Source of the DNA: HGM04593 sp045588345
GTDB lineage: Bacteria; Bacteroidota; Bacteroidia; Bacteroidales; Bacteroidaceae
Assembly (NCBI GenBank): GCA_045588345.1
Contig: JAZNDZ010000096.1
Span: 1 to 9,180 of the forward strand
Direction: 5' to 3'
Length of the DNA stretch: 9,180 nucleotides
The notes beneath the pieces are model-generated. The model made no database searches. It had not been told where the DNA came from and worked only from the letters and a program-made list of their open reading frames with translations. A program made the position numbers and the translations under genes. The first letter of the stretch is position 1. Each line of letters begins with the position of its first letter. Of the stretch, positions 1 through 5,775 are shown one piece after another.

Positions 1-285
1 CCAAAGGAGTGTGCTTTAGCACTACTGATGTGGGCGAATGATATTGCACGGCAATTCATGAGCAAAGCATCATGCGACTGGTGAACTCAGTGCCGGGGCT
101 TTTCGTTCTTTTGGCCGCCAAAAGAACATGACAGAACGACTACAAGAGGAATACAAGATAACTGATTAAGGGTAAAATTAACCTCAGAATAAGATATTCC
201 AGATAGAAAATAATCGTACAAGTAAAATATTACCCACACCTTTTTTCTACTGAGCCTTTAACTACATCTTTTTATTCATCTCCAC
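1..285. other. Gene-free left edge of the window
   Basis: No credible gene is visible here. The only run open from the left edge is plus frame 1, 27 codons ending at a TGA at 82-84. It could be the tail of a gene outside the window, but its residues match no family I recognise. A perfect palindrome sits at 105-127, and 128-285 is AT-rich with no convincing promoter. The stretch lies downstream of the rnpB terminator on the minus strand. Confidence 0.5.
105..127. repeat. Perfect 23-bp palindrome (11-bp arms, 1-nt centre)
   Basis: The arms are gttcttttggc (105-115) and gccaaaagaac (117-127), exact reverse complements around one C. As RNA it would fold into a stem of 9-10 pairs with a tight loop. 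No T-tract follows on either strand, so it is not a textbook intrinsic terminator. It lies 20 bases after the stop of a possible partial reading frame. It could be a dispersed extragenic palindrome, a factor-assisted terminator or a protein-binding site; the sequence alone does not decide. Confidence 0.7.
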
Positions 286-325
286 AAAAATGAGGCTGCT
301 AAAAATTACTTTTTAGTCAGCCTCA
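286..325 (-). terminator. Intrinsic terminator of rnpB
   Basis: Read on the minus strand, tgaggctg-a-ctaaaaa pairs with tttttag-cagcctca around a gtaa loop. This is a 15-bp stem with one bulged A, followed directly by TTTTT (290-286). It starts 7 bases after the base of the rnpB P1 helix, so it is well placed to end RNase P RNA transcription. Confidence 0.9.
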
Positions 326-331
326 TGTGTA

Positions 332-676
332 ACAGCCAATCTATAAGCCGGGTTCTGTACTCCCATACGGGGTGTCTGTCATTCATCTATGCATTGTGTC
401 ACCACAATGCTAAAGCGTTCTACCCTCCGGCTCAGGCGAGCAACCCTCAAACACCGGTTTACATGAACTTGCAGCCTCCAAGACACACGGCCCGTACATC
501 GCTGTACGGCCGGTGGGCTCTTACCCCACCTTCTCACCCTTACCCCAAAGGGGCGGTTATTTTCTTCTGCGTTACTCCGTCCTCACGGACACCTTTCTGT
601 TAGGAAGTGGAGTGCTCTATGCTGCCCGGACTTTCCTCCTTTGCCTTGCGGCAACGGCGACAGACCGATTGGCTGT
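332..676 (-). ncRNA. rnpB: RNase P RNA, bacterial type A
   Basis: This is the catalytic RNA of ribonuclease P, which cleaves the 5' leader from precursor tRNAs together with the RnpA protein. On the minus strand the conserved 5' P4 segment gaggaaagtccgggc lies at 638-624. The conserved 3' segment agaacccggcttatag lies at 356-341. The ends close in an 11-bp P1 helix (aacagccaatc, 331-341, with gattggctgtt, 667-677), which sets the boundaries. The specificity-domain element with ggtgagaaggtgg and gtaagagcccaccg is at about 541-510, as in type A RNAs. The length, about 345 nt, is normal. The open frames crossing this region on the plus strand are therefore not genes. It is transcribed divergently from ffs and has its own terminator. 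Confidence 0.97.
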
Positions 677-693
677 TTTTTTTGTTTCTTTTC

Positions 694-726
694 CTGAAAT
701 AGCAACAAACAAGCAAGATAAGCAAA
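694..726 (-). promoter_or_regulatory. Possible rnpB promoter
   Basis: On the minus strand a TTTG (726-723) is followed, after 21 bp, by TATTTCAG (701-694). This is a weak match to the Bacteroidota -7 element TAnnTTTG at the right spacing. Transcription would start near 688, about 12 nt before the mature 5' end. A better -7 element (TATTTTTG, 783-776) lies further upstream but has no -33 partner and would give a leader of about 90 nt. The assignment is tentative. Confidence 0.35.
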
Positions 727-760
727 ACTTGCTTTGATATTTCACGGTGAGTGCCGTTAA

Positions 761-781
761 TTTTTGCACTTAGCGCAAAAA
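761..781. repeat. 21-bp inverted repeat between rnpB and ffs
   Basis: The arms tttttgc (761-767) and gcaaaaa (775-781) are perfect reverse complements around 7 bases. No terminator-like T-run follows. The right arm overlaps a minus-strand TATTTTTG (783-776) that resembles a -7 element. It could be an operator-like site between the two divergent RNA genes, or a chance product of AT-rich DNA. Confidence 0.4.
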
Positions 782-876
782 TACAAAAAAAGTATGTAAA
801 ATCTATCTCTTGGTTTGTTTTTTCTCATTCTGTGGCTCTTGTCGAAGTGCTTGGCGATAAAAATTGTCCATGAATG

Positions 877-907
877 TTTGTAGGGTCAGTTTTTTTTGCT
901 ACCTTTG
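877..907 (+). promoter_or_regulatory. Consensus Bacteroidota promoter for ffs
   Basis: The -33 element TTTG (877-880) and the -7 element TACCTTTG (900-907) are separated by 19 bp. Both match the primary sigma factor consensus of this phylum, TTTG-N19-21-TAnnTTTG. Start of transcription is expected near 913-915, about 14 nt before the closing helix of the SRP RNA. It is the clearest promoter in the window. Confidence 0.85.
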
Positions 908-927
908 TCAACGGTTATGAATAACGT

Positions 928-1030
928 ATGGGTAAGTCCTATACGGCCAGCTCCTAGCGAATCCTCCAGGGCTTGACCGCAGCAAAGGTAGTTGGTTGTA
1001 GCGGCGCGATGTAGGTAGCTTACCCACCCC
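928..1030 (+). ncRNA. ffs: Signal recognition particle RNA (4.5S, small bacterial type)
   Basis: This is the RNA scaffold of SRP; with Ffh and FtsY it targets ribosomes making membrane and secreted proteins. The ends close in an 8-bp helix, tgggtaag (929-936) with cttaccca (1019-1026). The 3' arm carries gatgtaggtagc (1008-1019), matching the GATGTAGCTGGC segment I recall from Escherichia coli 4.5S RNA. The Ffh-binding domain is present as cagg (967-970) and agcaa (981-985). The length, about 100 nt, fits the small type without an Alu domain. The apical loop is unusual: the usual GGAA tetraloop is absent, and the spacing is filled by a short stem (GC, 971-972, with GC, 979-980) and a six-base loop, ttgacc. 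Promoter, RNA and terminator make a self-contained unit. Ends are approximate. Confidence 0.88.
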
Positions 1031-1034
1031 ATAG

Positions 1035-1064
1035 GCGAGTGCTCGGGCACTCGCTTTTTTTTTT
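1035..1064 (+). terminator. Intrinsic terminator of ffs
   Basis: An 8-bp GC-rich stem, gcgagtgc (1035-1042) with gcactcgc (1047-1054), closes a tcgg tetraloop and is followed by ten T residues (1055-1064). This is a strong textbook terminator immediately downstream of the SRP RNA. Confidence 0.96.
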
Positions 1065-1065
1065 A

Positions 1066-1107
1066 ATACAGCAGCCAGGGTACACAATGTAACCCTGGCT
1101 GCTGTAT
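1066..1107 (-). terminator. Long hairpin at the end of the minus-strand operon
   Basis: A perfect 16-bp stem, atacagcagccagggt (1066-1081) with accctggctgctgtat (1092-1107), encloses ten bases. It begins 23 bases past the stop codon of the nucleotidyltransferase/kinase gene. By position it should stabilise or end the operon message. However, on the minus strand the stem is followed by ATTAAAAAAAAAA, not by U residues, so intrinsic termination by the standard mechanism is not shown. It may be a processing barrier or a factor-dependent site. Confidence 0.6.
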
Positions 1108-1130
1108 AATCGCGGCTTCTATGGAGAAAA

Positions 1131-2267
1131 TCAATTGCGTCTTATCCTAATCTGTATAGCATTCTCAATTGGGGTGTCATTGATAATTACAAGGTATCCA
1201 CCGCCGCCGGCACCGGTAATCTTGTAACCCTTGACATGGTTCTTGTATTCATCAATGGCCTTTTGCACATTCGGGGAAATCATATTGGGGAACATTTCTG
1301 TCTGAGCCTTGAATGAGGCTGTGCTGGCCTTTCCCCACGCTTCAATGTCACATGCATTGATAGCCTTCCAACAATCATCTGCTGCTTTGGCAAGAGAGGC
1401 AGCTCCTTCCTTCGTTATATTAGTGTCGGCGAGTACATCGTAGTCTCCTGAACGTGGCGCAAGCGGTACAAGCCATAGGTTTTTTTCTATGAAATCAAGA
1501 ATGGTGCTCTCCTTTGCACTTTCAATATTCTCGGGCCAGTAACCGCCGTTATAATTCAAACGGTTGAGTCCTGGCATTACAATGCCGATTGCATCCTGAG
1601 AACCACTGATATATGGACTTCCAGGGGGATTCTCATAACGGAACACCATCTTTGCAAGTGTCTCTTTGTCTCCTTCGGGTATGTCTACATGCCACATCTC
1701 TATAGCGGCCTTGCGCGAAGATGTACTCATTCCGCCACGGCTGTTGAAATCGTAATCAGGCTCAATGCAGATTGTGAGTACCGGACCGCCATGGTGCTTG
1801 CTCACGTATGGTTGGTCAAGCCATCCTCCGGCAAGGTCTATGCGGTAGGGGATGTTGCACTCTTGGCGAAGGGCTGTCGTTGAACGTGTGGGCAAGCCTG
1901 CTTCCGGGATTCTTGTGCTGACTATCAATTCAATCCCGTTCTCTTCGCAGAAACGCTTCTTGTCAGGTGTGTAACCGTCGCTGTTTACGAAAAATATATC
2001 TGGCTTCAAACGTTTCACATCTTCCTCAAAATCTAAAATGCCGCTACCGCTGTTTATAAAAGCGTCTTTTACATAACGTATGGCTTTAACCATATACAGG
2101 CGCTCGCGTTCTGTATTTATAGTCTTGCGGTCTTTCAGCTCACGGATTGTTGTGTCTGAACCGATACCGACATAAAGGTCACCATGAGTGGCTGCTTCTT
2201 TAAAGAATGCAACATGTCCTGAATGGAGCATGTCATAACAGCCTGATACAAATACTTTCTTGCTCAT
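1131..2267 (-). CDS. Bifunctional nucleotidyltransferase/GHMP-type sugar kinase
   Basis: Residues 1-137 form a cytidylyltransferase-fold domain. They hold the nucleotide-binding HxGH motif (HSGH, 15-18, within GCYDMLHSGH) and the late signature TRSTTALR (127-134), as in glycerol-3-phosphate cytidylyltransferase and the nucleotidyltransferase half of HldE. Residues 139-378 resemble a GHMP kinase. Motif 1 is IPYRIDLAGGWLDQP (139-153), a divergent phosphate-binding loop is GGMSTSSRKAA (178-188), SGSQDAIG (221-228) has D225 as candidate catalytic base, and motif 3 is GAGGGG (352-357). At about 240 residues the kinase half is shorter than the usual 300-350. I infer that one polypeptide phosphorylates a sugar or polyol and activates it with a nucleotide in the cytoplasm; substrate and nucleotide are unknown. 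A heptose-like pathway is only an analogy. It is the second gene of an operon, 40 bp after the tyrosine kinase gene, which suggests surface polysaccharide or glycan synthesis. No Shine-Dalgarno sequence precedes the ATG, as is usual in this phylum. Domain calls are firm; function is tentative. Confidence 0.88.
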   Translation of the reverse strand: MSKKVFVSGCYDMLHSGHVAFFKEAATHGDLYVGIGSDTTIRELKDRKTINTERERLYMVKAIRYVKDAFINSGSGILDFEEDVKRLKPDIFFVNSDGYTPDKKRFCEENGIELIVSTRIPEAGLPTRSTTALRQECNIPYRIDLAGGWLDQPYVSKHHGGPVLTICIEPDYDFNSRGGMSTSSRKAAIEMWHVDIPEGDKETLAKMVFRYENPPGSPYISGSQDAIGIVMPGLNRLNYNGGYWPENIESAKESTILDFIEKNLWLVPLAPRSGDYDVLADTNITKEGAASLAKAADDCWKAINACDIEAWGKASTASFKAQTEMFPNMISPNVQKAIDEYKNHVKGYKITGAGGGGYLVIINDTPIENAIQIRIRRN

Positions 2268-2307
2268 AATATATGCTTTTAGGTCTGGTGTTTTGGTCGT
2301 TCTATGG

Positions 2308-4761
2308 TTATTTCTTTTTCTTTCTCTGTTTCTTTTCTCCGTAACTGTATCCTCCGTAGTGATACCCGTACCTGTATCCGTATCTGTATCCGTATCTGCT
2401 ACCTTTGGTTTCTACTCCGTTTATAATGACGGATAAGTTCTTGAACTTTTTCTCTTCGTAGATTGTTTCTAACTCATTGAGCATTGAGCGTTCCATGAGT
2501 TTTGTGCGTACAAGGAAAAATGTGTTGGTTGCAAATTTCTCAATAATATGTGTGTCTGCAACAATCTCTATCGGCGGACAGTCAATGAGTATGTATGTGT
2601 ATTCTTTCTTTATGGATTCAATAAGTTCTGAAAAACGGCTTGATTCCAAAAGTTCTGTTGGGTTTGGAGGTATAGTTCCCACGGGCAATATGTGCAACAT
2701 GTCATATCTATCATCCTTTACAATAACCTCGTTTATATCGTCTGTCTCTTTGGCAAGATAGTTGCTCAATCCTTTGTCCGGAGACTCGATGTAGTTTGAT
2801 AACGAAGCATGACGCATGTCACCGTCAATTATCAGTGTCTTCTCTTTTTTTAGTGCAAGGCTTATTGCTGTATTCAAGATGCAGAATGTCTTTCCACTTC
2901 CCGGATTGAAAGAGGTGTAGATTATTATATTGCAGTCGCGTTCTCTTGTCATGAACTCAATGTTGGTCCTCAGTACTCTGAACGCTTCGTTTATGACATT
3001 GCGGCTGCCTTCTTCTACAGCAATCGTCAACTTGTCACGTCCCCTCTTCTGCTTGCTGCTTTTCTTGCTCTTGACAGCATTGCCTATTTGCGGAATCTCG
3101 CCTATTATCGGTGCTGTAAGCATCTCCAAGTCTTTGCGCCCTCTGACCTTGGTGTTGGTGACCTCTTTAATTATGATTATTATGGCTGGAAACAGCAGTC
3201 CTGCGATAAGTGCCATGCCGATGTCTTTGTTGCCTTTTGGGAATGTGGGTTCTATGCTTCCGGTCGGGGGGGTTATAATACGTGTGTTGTATGCCGTAAA
3301 GGCTTGTGACAATTGGTTTTCTGCCTGCTTTTGCAGGAGGAACATGTAGATTTTCTCCTTAACGCTCAATTCGCGTTCGGCACTGGTCAGGAATGTAGTC
3401 TGTTCCGGGCTCTTGGCAATTTCCTTCTGGACAGAGGCAATTTCTTTCTCCAACGCGGCTTTCTGTGACTTTATGCGGCGTATATGCGTGTCGGTTGACG
3501 AGATGATTGAACTGCGCATTGATGCAAGCGTTATATCGGCTTCTTTGACAGATGGGTTGTCTATGCTGCTTTTGTTGACGAGGTTGTTTCTTCTTAGCAT
3601 CAGACGGTTGTATGCTTCAATTTGGGAATTGATGTCAAGGTTGCTTGTTGATGAGTTCAGCGGCAACAATGTATTCTCTTTTGCCTTGTCTTTGATGTTC
3701 TTGAGAATGTATTCAGCCATTTCTATCTCATTCTCAAGGGTGTTCTTGCGCTTGACTGCATCTTTCTCCTTTGACATGTTTGTGGCAACGGCTCTGCCCA
3801 AGTCGGGCAACTGGTTGTCGCTCTTGAATGTAGATATATCGCTTTCTATCTTGTCGAGTTCCCCGCTAATCTTGTCCAGGCGTTTCTCAATGAACTCAGC
3901 GGTTCCTTTTGCTGCCTTGTTCTTGTCGTGGACCCAATTTTCATTATATACTTGAACGAGTGTTGTGAGTATGTCATCAGCTCTTTCTATTGAATGGTTA
4001 TTGGCTGTAATGTCAATGATTCCACCTGCATCGGATTTCTTTTCTCCTGCATTTACATTGAATGATAGGCTGCCGCCCAATCTTGCGCTTGCACTATGTA
4101 TGCCAATTTGATTAATGTTTACAGTCATGGCTTTGTCAAAGAAACATGCTTTGTTGCGCTCAAGGATTACGTCACCGATAGGGGTGTATACAAGTGTTAT
4201 AGAATCGTTGTCGAAATTACCTTCGACAACAGTGCTGTCCATAATCTCCTTAAATCTGAAATTATATAGACGGAAATTGCCGTCGGGGGCAATATCCATA
4301 ACCAATGAGGCTTGCTCTTCAATATCAATGTCACATAGGTTGACTGTTGCTGGAAGGCTCTCGCCGTAAAGAGTATTGTTATGGAATGTGCCTTTACTGC
4401 TGTATTCGGTGTACAGTTTAAGACGGCGTGCTGTTTCGCCGATAGTCTCGGGTGCCCTGAATGTGTATATTTCGTTGTAAGCATTGGCCGAGGTTTTGAA
4501 TGTGCCCATGTAGGCAAAATTTTCCATCTGCTCGGATAGGCTGCTTTTGTTTCCCGATTCAATGTGTACTTGTGTGTATCGAGTATATACCGGTTGGGTT
4601 GTAAGGGTCTTGTATGTTGAAAAACCGGTGGTGACCAATACTGACAATACAAACCAATACCAACGTGACAGGAAAATGAAAAGTACCTCTCCCGGAGAGT
4701 AGTTGCCAAGGTTTTGCTTCTGTTTGCGTTTGTTTATATGCTCTTTCTGTGAAACTTTCAT
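2308..4761 (-). CDS. Wzc-like polysaccharide co-polymerase / BY-family tyrosine autokinase
   Basis: This inner-membrane protein should regulate chain length and export of capsule or exopolysaccharide through cycles of tyrosine autophosphorylation. Membrane segment 1 (about 26-46) is followed by a Wzz-type periplasmic region and long coiled-coil stretches (about 285-460). A GNVR-like segment, RELSVKEKIYMFLLQKQ, lies at 463-479. After a proline-rich stretch comes membrane segment 2 (about 513-531). The cytoplasmic kinase domain has the EX2RX2R oligomerisation motif (EAFRVLR, 592-598), Walker A PGSGKT (620-625), Walker A' LIIDGDMR (643-650) and Walker B YILIDCPP (723-730). The C-terminus holds nine tyrosines (790-807) in RYGY-type repeats and ends in lysines. 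At 817 residues it joins membrane and kinase parts in one chain, as in proteobacterial Wzc rather than the split CapA/CapB form. It leads a two-gene operon with the sugar kinase/nucleotidyltransferase. No Shine-Dalgarno sequence is seen. No Wza exporter, Wzx/Wzy or glycosyltransferase gene lies in the window. Confidence 0.95.
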   Translation of the reverse strand: MKVSQKEHINKRKQKQNLGNYSPGEVLFIFLSRWYWFVLSVLVTTGFSTYKTLTTQPVYTRYTQVHIESGNKSSLSEQMENFAYMGTFKTSANAYNEIYTFRAPETIGETARRLKLYTEYSSKGTFHNNTLYGESLPATVNLCDIDIEEQASLVMDIAPDGNFRLYNFRFKEIMDSTVVEGNFDNDSITLVYTPIGDVILERNKACFFDKAMTVNINQIGIHSASARLGGSLSFNVNAGEKKSDAGGIIDITANNHSIERADDILTTLVQVYNENWVHDKNKAAKGTAEFIEKRLDKISGELDKIESDISTFKSDNQLPDLGRAVATNMSKEKDAVKRKNTLENEIEMAEYILKNIKDKAKENTLLPLNSSTSNLDINSQIEAYNRLMLRRNNLVNKSSIDNPSVKEADITLASMRSSIISSTDTHIRRIKSQKAALEKEIASVQKEIAKSPEQTTFLTSAERELSVKEKIYMFLLQKQAENQLSQAFTAYNTRIITPPTGSIEPTFPKGNKDIGMALIAGLLFPAIIIIIKEVTNTKVRGRKDLEMLTAPIIGEIPQIGNAVKSKKSSKQKRGRDKLTIAVEEGSRNVINEAFRVLRTNIEFMTRERDCNIIIYTSFNPGSGKTFCILNTAISLALKKEKTLIIDGDMRHASLSNYIESPDKGLSNYLAKETDDINEVIVKDDRYDMLHILPVGTIPPNPTELLESSRFSELIESIKKEYTYILIDCPPIEIVADTHIIEKFATNTFFLVRTKLMERSMLNELETIYEEKKFKNLSVIINGVETKGSRYGYRYGYRYGYHYGGYSYGEKKQRKKKK
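2341..2394 (-). repeat. Tandem 12-nt repeat encoding the tyrosine cluster
   Basis: Codons 790-807 of the BY-kinase encode Y at 790, 792, 794, 796, 798, 800, 802, 805 and 807. The unit agatacggatac (Arg-Tyr-Gly-Tyr) occurs twice exactly (2397-2374 on the minus strand) and once more with three changes (aggtacgggtat). This is the expected site of autophosphorylation in the family. The exact duplication at DNA level suggests growth or loss by replication slippage in steps of four residues, which would keep the frame. Confidence 0.85.
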
Positions 4762-4806
4762 GTTCGGACAATGTTTGTATGTTTGGTTTGTTTATTGTTT
4801 ATTCTG

Positions 4807-4814
4807 CAAATATA
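4807..4814 (-). promoter_or_regulatory. -7 element of the BY-kinase operon (putative)
   Basis: On the minus strand TATATTTG matches TAnnTTTG exactly and lies 45 bases before the start codon. Transcription would start near 4800, giving a leader of about 40 nt that is A- and C-rich and looks unstructured. No TTTG is present 19-21 bp upstream, so the -33 element is missing or degenerate. Confidence 0.45.
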
Positions 4815-5200
4815 ATATTTTTTAATTTAAATAATCTTTTCCGTATTTAAAAAAGAAGTATTTAAGGGGTAATAAATGGGGATGCGGCGTTTCGCCTTTG
4901 GAGGGGTAATTTGATTGCATAATGATATTCCCGGTACGCTTTTCGGTTGTTGTAATGAATTATTACTTTGATTGTGTATCAGCATTTACTTTTTTTGTTT
5001 TTTGGCTTCTGCGTTGCCTGGTGGGTACCTTCTCCTTTTTTTGTTCTCATGACTCTTTCTCCGATGCTTGTTTAGGGCTTGTTACAGTGTTGTTTTTTGT
5101 CTGCTTTGTCAGTCTGCTTGGCTCGAATTATGCCAAAACAGTAACTTTTTTTTCAATTTTAAGCAAAAAAAAATCCTTTTATGCCTTGTTATTCCAAATT
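4815..5200. other. T-rich intergenic region between divergent genes
   Basis: The region separates the minus-strand BY-kinase operon from the plus-strand H1-like gene. It is strongly T-rich on the plus strand, with many runs of five or more T. A frame open from 4922 to 5236 on the plus strand would encode a very hydrophobic peptide, but it runs through the H1 promoter, and its composition is what T-rich DNA gives by chance. A small ggcg-ttt-cgcc hairpin occurs at 4886-4896. I see no RNA gene or mobile element. Confidence 0.6.
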
Positions 5201-5204
5201 TTGT

Positions 5205-5212
5205 TATCTTTG
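5205..5212 (+). promoter_or_regulatory. -7 element of the H1-like gene
   Basis: TATCTTTG matches TAnnTTTG exactly and lies 31 bases before the start codon, placing transcription start near 5218-5219 and the leader at about 25 nt. The -33 region is poor: the nearest TTG (5186-5188) is 16 bp upstream, closer than the usual 19-21. Confidence 0.6.
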
Positions 5213-5243
5213 TACATCATTAACCTTATTAATTGAAATCGTT

Positions 5244-5420
5244 ATGAAAGAATTGATTGAGAAAATTCAGGAGACTTATGCTGCTTTTGCAGCTGACGCA
5301 ACAGCTCAGGTTGAGAAAGGTAACAAGGCTGCAGGTACACGCGCACGTAAGGCTTCTTTGGAGCTTGAGAAGGCTATGAAGGCTTTCCGCAAGGCTTCTC
5401 TCGAGGCTGCTAAGAACTAA
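5244..5420 (+). CDS. Histone H1-like (Hc1-family) DNA-binding protein
   Basis: A 58-residue, lysine- and alanine-rich protein predicted to be almost wholly helical. It resembles the small Hc1-like proteins found in many Bacteroidota: start MKELIEKIQETY, centre GNKAAGTRARKASLE, then a basic helix. Such proteins are thought to bind and compact DNA, by analogy with chlamydial Hc1; the exact role in this phylum is little established. RKASLE occurs twice (35-40 and 49-54), 14 residues apart. The frame is open upstream to 5181, but the ATG at 5244 is chosen because it lies 31 bases after a good -7 element, matches the family start, and a longer start would place the promoter inside the gene. No Shine-Dalgarno sequence is seen. 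It is a single-gene unit with its own terminator. Confidence 0.88.
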   Translation: MKELIEKIQETYAAFAADATAQVEKGNKAAGTRARKASLELEKAMKAFRKASLEAAKN

Positions 5421-5439
5421 TAGCGCCCTGTTGATGCAT

Positions 5440-5475
5440 AAATAAAAGCTGCCATTGGTGGCTTTTATTTTTTTT
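5440..5475 (+). terminator. Intrinsic terminator of the H1-like gene
   Basis: The stem aaataaaagc (5440-5449) with gcttttattt (5461-5470) runs straight into TTTTT (5471-5475). The 11-base loop can pair further in an alternative register (gcca/tggc). It lies 20 bases past the stop codon. Confidence 0.88.
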
Positions 5476-5775
5476 GTCAAATGATTCTCGTATTTTGTTT
5501 GCTTTATAATATCAATGGGCATTATGGATACACGTGTCTCTGCAATATCCTTCTGCTATCATTGTTTGCGATAATGTGCTTATTGTAAAAGATGATTACT
5601 AAAACTCACCATTGTCCAAACTCTTGTGGTGACTCTATGATTCTTTCCGAGGCACGCAAAAGCATGATAATTTCTTTTTTCTTTTGAGAAAATAGATTAA
5701 CTTTACAATGTTTTTACGCGCACGAGAGTGTAGGTGTTGTTAAATCATTAAATACTAATTATATAACCATATTTT
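5476..5775. other. Gene-free leader region of the GH2 gene
   Basis: This 300-base gap has no credible open frame. It holds a weak 6-bp inverted repeat, tcacca (5606-5611) with tggtga (5627-5632), and an AT-rich stretch before the start codon. No clean TTTG-N19-21-TAnnTTTG promoter is present. The nearest -7-like sequence is TAACTTTA at 5698-5705, so this gene may depend on an activator or another sigma factor. Confidence 0.55.

Noticed and set aside
1..84. 27-codon frame open from the left edge on the plus strand
   Set aside because: Too short, and no recognisable family; it could be a gene tail but cannot be supported.
325..737. Two overlapping open frames on the plus strand (92 and 74 codons)
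   Set aside because: They lie almost entirely on the reverse complement of rnpB, whose conserved ends and P1 helix are clear.
2930..3955. Open frames on the plus strand inside the BY-kinase gene
   Set aside because: Antisense shadows of a gene with firm domain assignments on the minus strand.
4922..5236. 104-codon hydrophobic open frame on the plus strand
   Set aside because: T-rich DNA yields phenylalanine, leucine and valine codons by chance; the frame overlaps the promoter of the H1-like gene and has no promoter of its own.
5229..5522. 97-codon open frame on the minus strand
   Set aside because: Antisense to the H1-like gene and its terminator; no family resemblance.
5606..5632. tcacca/tggtga inverted repeat as an operator
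   Set aside because: Only six pairs around a 15-base loop, close to what chance gives in a 300-base region.
5683..5705. TTTG and TAACTTTA as a promoter for the GH2 gene
   Set aside because: The spacer is only 11 bp instead of 19-21, and the -7 element has A in place of its last G.
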